DNA of 64,000 nucleotides from Lasioglossum baleicum (taxonomy: Eukaryota > Arthropoda > Insecta > Hymenoptera > Halictidae). The notes under the pieces were generated by a model. It made no database searches. It was given only the letters and a program-made list of their open reading frames with translations, and had not been told where the DNA came from. Positions 63,144-64,000 of the stretch are shown one piece after another; position 1 is the stretch's first letter; each line of letters starts with the position of its first letter. Position numbers and translations under genes: made by a program. The DNA lies in NCBI RefSeq assembly GCF_051020765.1, contig NW_027469182.1, positions 186,001 to 250,000 on the forward strand, in the 5' to 3' direction.

Positions 63144-63243
63144 CCGATTTCAATGAGCTTTGGATATGTGGTCAAGATCATTATTCTGAACAACATTTCT
63201 GTTTAGACTTTTTGGCGATCGGCGTTAGTTTACGAGATTATCG
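63144..63243 (+). repeat. Right-flank direct repeat, copy 1
   Basis: A 100-bp segment starting ccgatttcaatgagcttt and ending tttacgagattatcg. It recurs at 63295-63394 with 8 differences by hand alignment (about 92% identity) and no indels. The spacing is 151 bp. It shows no relationship to the satellite monomer. Confidence 0.9.
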
Positions 63244-63294
63244 CGAGAAACTTTACTTGTAAATCCATGGGATCGATGTACTACTAGCTCCTAT

Positions 63295-63394
63295 CCGATT
63301 TCAATGAGCTTTGGATATGTGGTCAAGACCATTATTCTGAATAACGTTTCTCTTTAGACTATTTGGCGGTTGGCTTTAGTTTACGAGATTATCG
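63295..63394 (+). repeat. Right-flank direct repeat, copy 2
   Basis: Partner of 63144-63243, with the same start and end motifs. The 51 bp between the copies (63244-63294) have no counterpart after copy 2. The arrangement is therefore a two-copy direct repeat or the start of a short subterminal tandem repeat in a mobile element. Confidence 0.9.
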
Positions 63395-64000
63395 TAAAAA
63401 AAGAGAAGAAGCACAGAAACTGATTGTATTAAAAACTCACGTATTCAGCCGTAAATCCATTTGCTGCTTCGAAATGTGTGTCTTGAAATTTCTCCACACT
63501 CACAATCATTGTTCACATTTGTCAACACATAGTTATGCACTAATAATAATTGCCATATACCTTGTACTGCTGCACAAATCACAACAATCAGGTAATGCAA
63601 TCACTAGACCGCGGATTTCATGTATTTGTAGCAAACATCAGTAGTTGCATTTTAATACAGTAGAGAGATTAAAATAATTTCAAAACACCATAGTATTATT
63701 TTCAACTTCTTAAAATGATCACAGTGAGAATCAAATATCTGTCTGGCTCCTGTCCCTTGTAATAGCGGCAGCCAACATTAATGTTGCATAAAGATCCGTA
63801 GTCTAGTGATTAGTTTAAATATTACTATCAAAAACACAGCTAATAGCAACCGTTAGCTTTGAATTGACAAGTCTTTGGAGATGTTCTCTCTACCGCGGCT
63901 CGAACGACACTGATTTTCCGCAAGATTTTTCTAAAGAATTTAGGGAGGGCATTTAGAGTGTCGAAATTCGAAATTCACGCTGTAGCACGAGAACGACGGG
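63395..64000. other. Right flank without recognisable genes
   Basis: Mixed-composition DNA with no satellite monomers. The 93-codon open stretch on the + strand (63363-63644) starts at a TTG, overlaps the direct repeat, has no recognisable domain and is rich in C, H and I. I do not consider it a gene. No RNA gene, splice-supported exon or poly-A-tailed element could be identified. A tRNA-like A-box motif (tagtctagtgattag, 63799-63813) has no convincing partner. Confidence 0.6.

Larger units (their letters stand above)
62907..63394 (+). mobile_element. Putative transposon end abutting the satellite
   Basis: The flank starts exactly at the broken satellite monomer with cagggtgtcccaaatg. CAGGGTGTCCC-type ends are common on dispersed repeats in arthropod genomes, but I cannot assign a superfamily. 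About 120 bp further in lies a GC-rich stretch (63040-63110), then a pair of direct repeats. No reverse-complement end (gggacaccctg) is found before the window stops, so the other terminus is not seen and the stated right limit is only that of the direct repeats. No transposase reading frame was recognised. A tandem or solo terminal region, or a non-autonomous element, are all possible. Confidence 0.4.

Noticed and set aside
62979..63206. Overlapping open frames on both strands (75 and 68 codons) in the right flank
   Set aside because: The plus-strand frame starts at TTG. Both cover the GC-rich putative element and a direct repeat, and neither resembles a known protein.
63363..63644. 93-codon plus-strand frame
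   Set aside because: It starts at TTG within a direct repeat, has no recognisable domain, and has unremarkable composition for non-coding DNA.
63799..63908. tRNA or tRNA-derived SINE: A-box-like tagtctagtgattag (63799-63813) and B-box-like ggctcgaacgac (63897-63908)
   Set aside because: The boxes are about 85 bp apart, too far for a normal tRNA. No acceptor stem or cloverleaf can be drawn, and the B-box match is partial.

Overview
This window is eukaryotic, non-coding satellite DNA, and I found no supportable protein-coding gene. Positions 1-62906 are one uninterrupted head-to-tail array of a monomer of about 155 bp, roughly 403 copies all in the same orientation. A single 445-bp insertion at 13035-13479 has every hallmark of a non-autonomous Helitron. 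The array runs off the left edge of the window and stops sharply at about 62906. The last 1.1 kb is unrelated, mixed-composition DNA that begins with CAGGGTGTCCC, a transposon-like terminus.

The host is most likely an arthropod, probably an insect. This rests only on the Helitron end (GCGAAGCCGCGGGC followed by AAAAGCTAG at an A|T site) and on the general look of the right-flank repeat, so it is a moderate inference. The monomer is AT-rich (about 34% GC in a hand-counted consensus) and strongly purine-skewed on the + strand (about 63% A+G).

Monomers fall into recurring types, defined by the variable part of the unit (monomer positions about 108-155 plus the start of the next monomer). The type letters used below are: A (tctcggg, then gtacg, then gtaatatgacataaaag); B (tcacggg, then gtaag, then cgtaatataac, then ctactggaattgg); C (ctcggaaactgtggattg); D (ctcggcaaccgtgggctg, then aacgtgaaaatata, then caaagag); E (tcacggg, then gtacgaaaaatag, then catatataatgcgg); F (as C but gtggatcg and a longer A-tract); F' (F with gtattgtgac); G (divergent: gaaatccgttggg, gatatccgtgcag, tttttacggg); H (gggatccgtggg); X (C/A chimera). 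Type order repeats in higher-order units (HORs) of 7, 9, 14, 20, 26 and 31 monomers, nested inside one another.

Layout. 1-21.8 kb is a more diverse left domain: G-type monomers, 7- and 9-mer E-C-C-A units, and a long duplication offset by 8190 bp that spans the Helitron. 21.5-35.6 kb holds two large tandem duplications (4027 bp and 4801 bp) sharing the same internal markers. 35.4-39.8 kb is a clean tandem pair of 14-mers. 41.9-47.5 kb is built on a D-F-B-C-D-F'-A 7-mer. 47.8-61.3 kb contains 20- and 24-monomer offset duplications. 61.8-62.9 kb repeats a block seen at 39.8 and 52.0 kb, then the array ends. Several duplication junctions can be placed to within tens of bases inside single chimeric monomers, so the window is a readable record of unequal exchange. 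Whether the array is centromeric or other heterochromatin cannot be decided from sequence alone.
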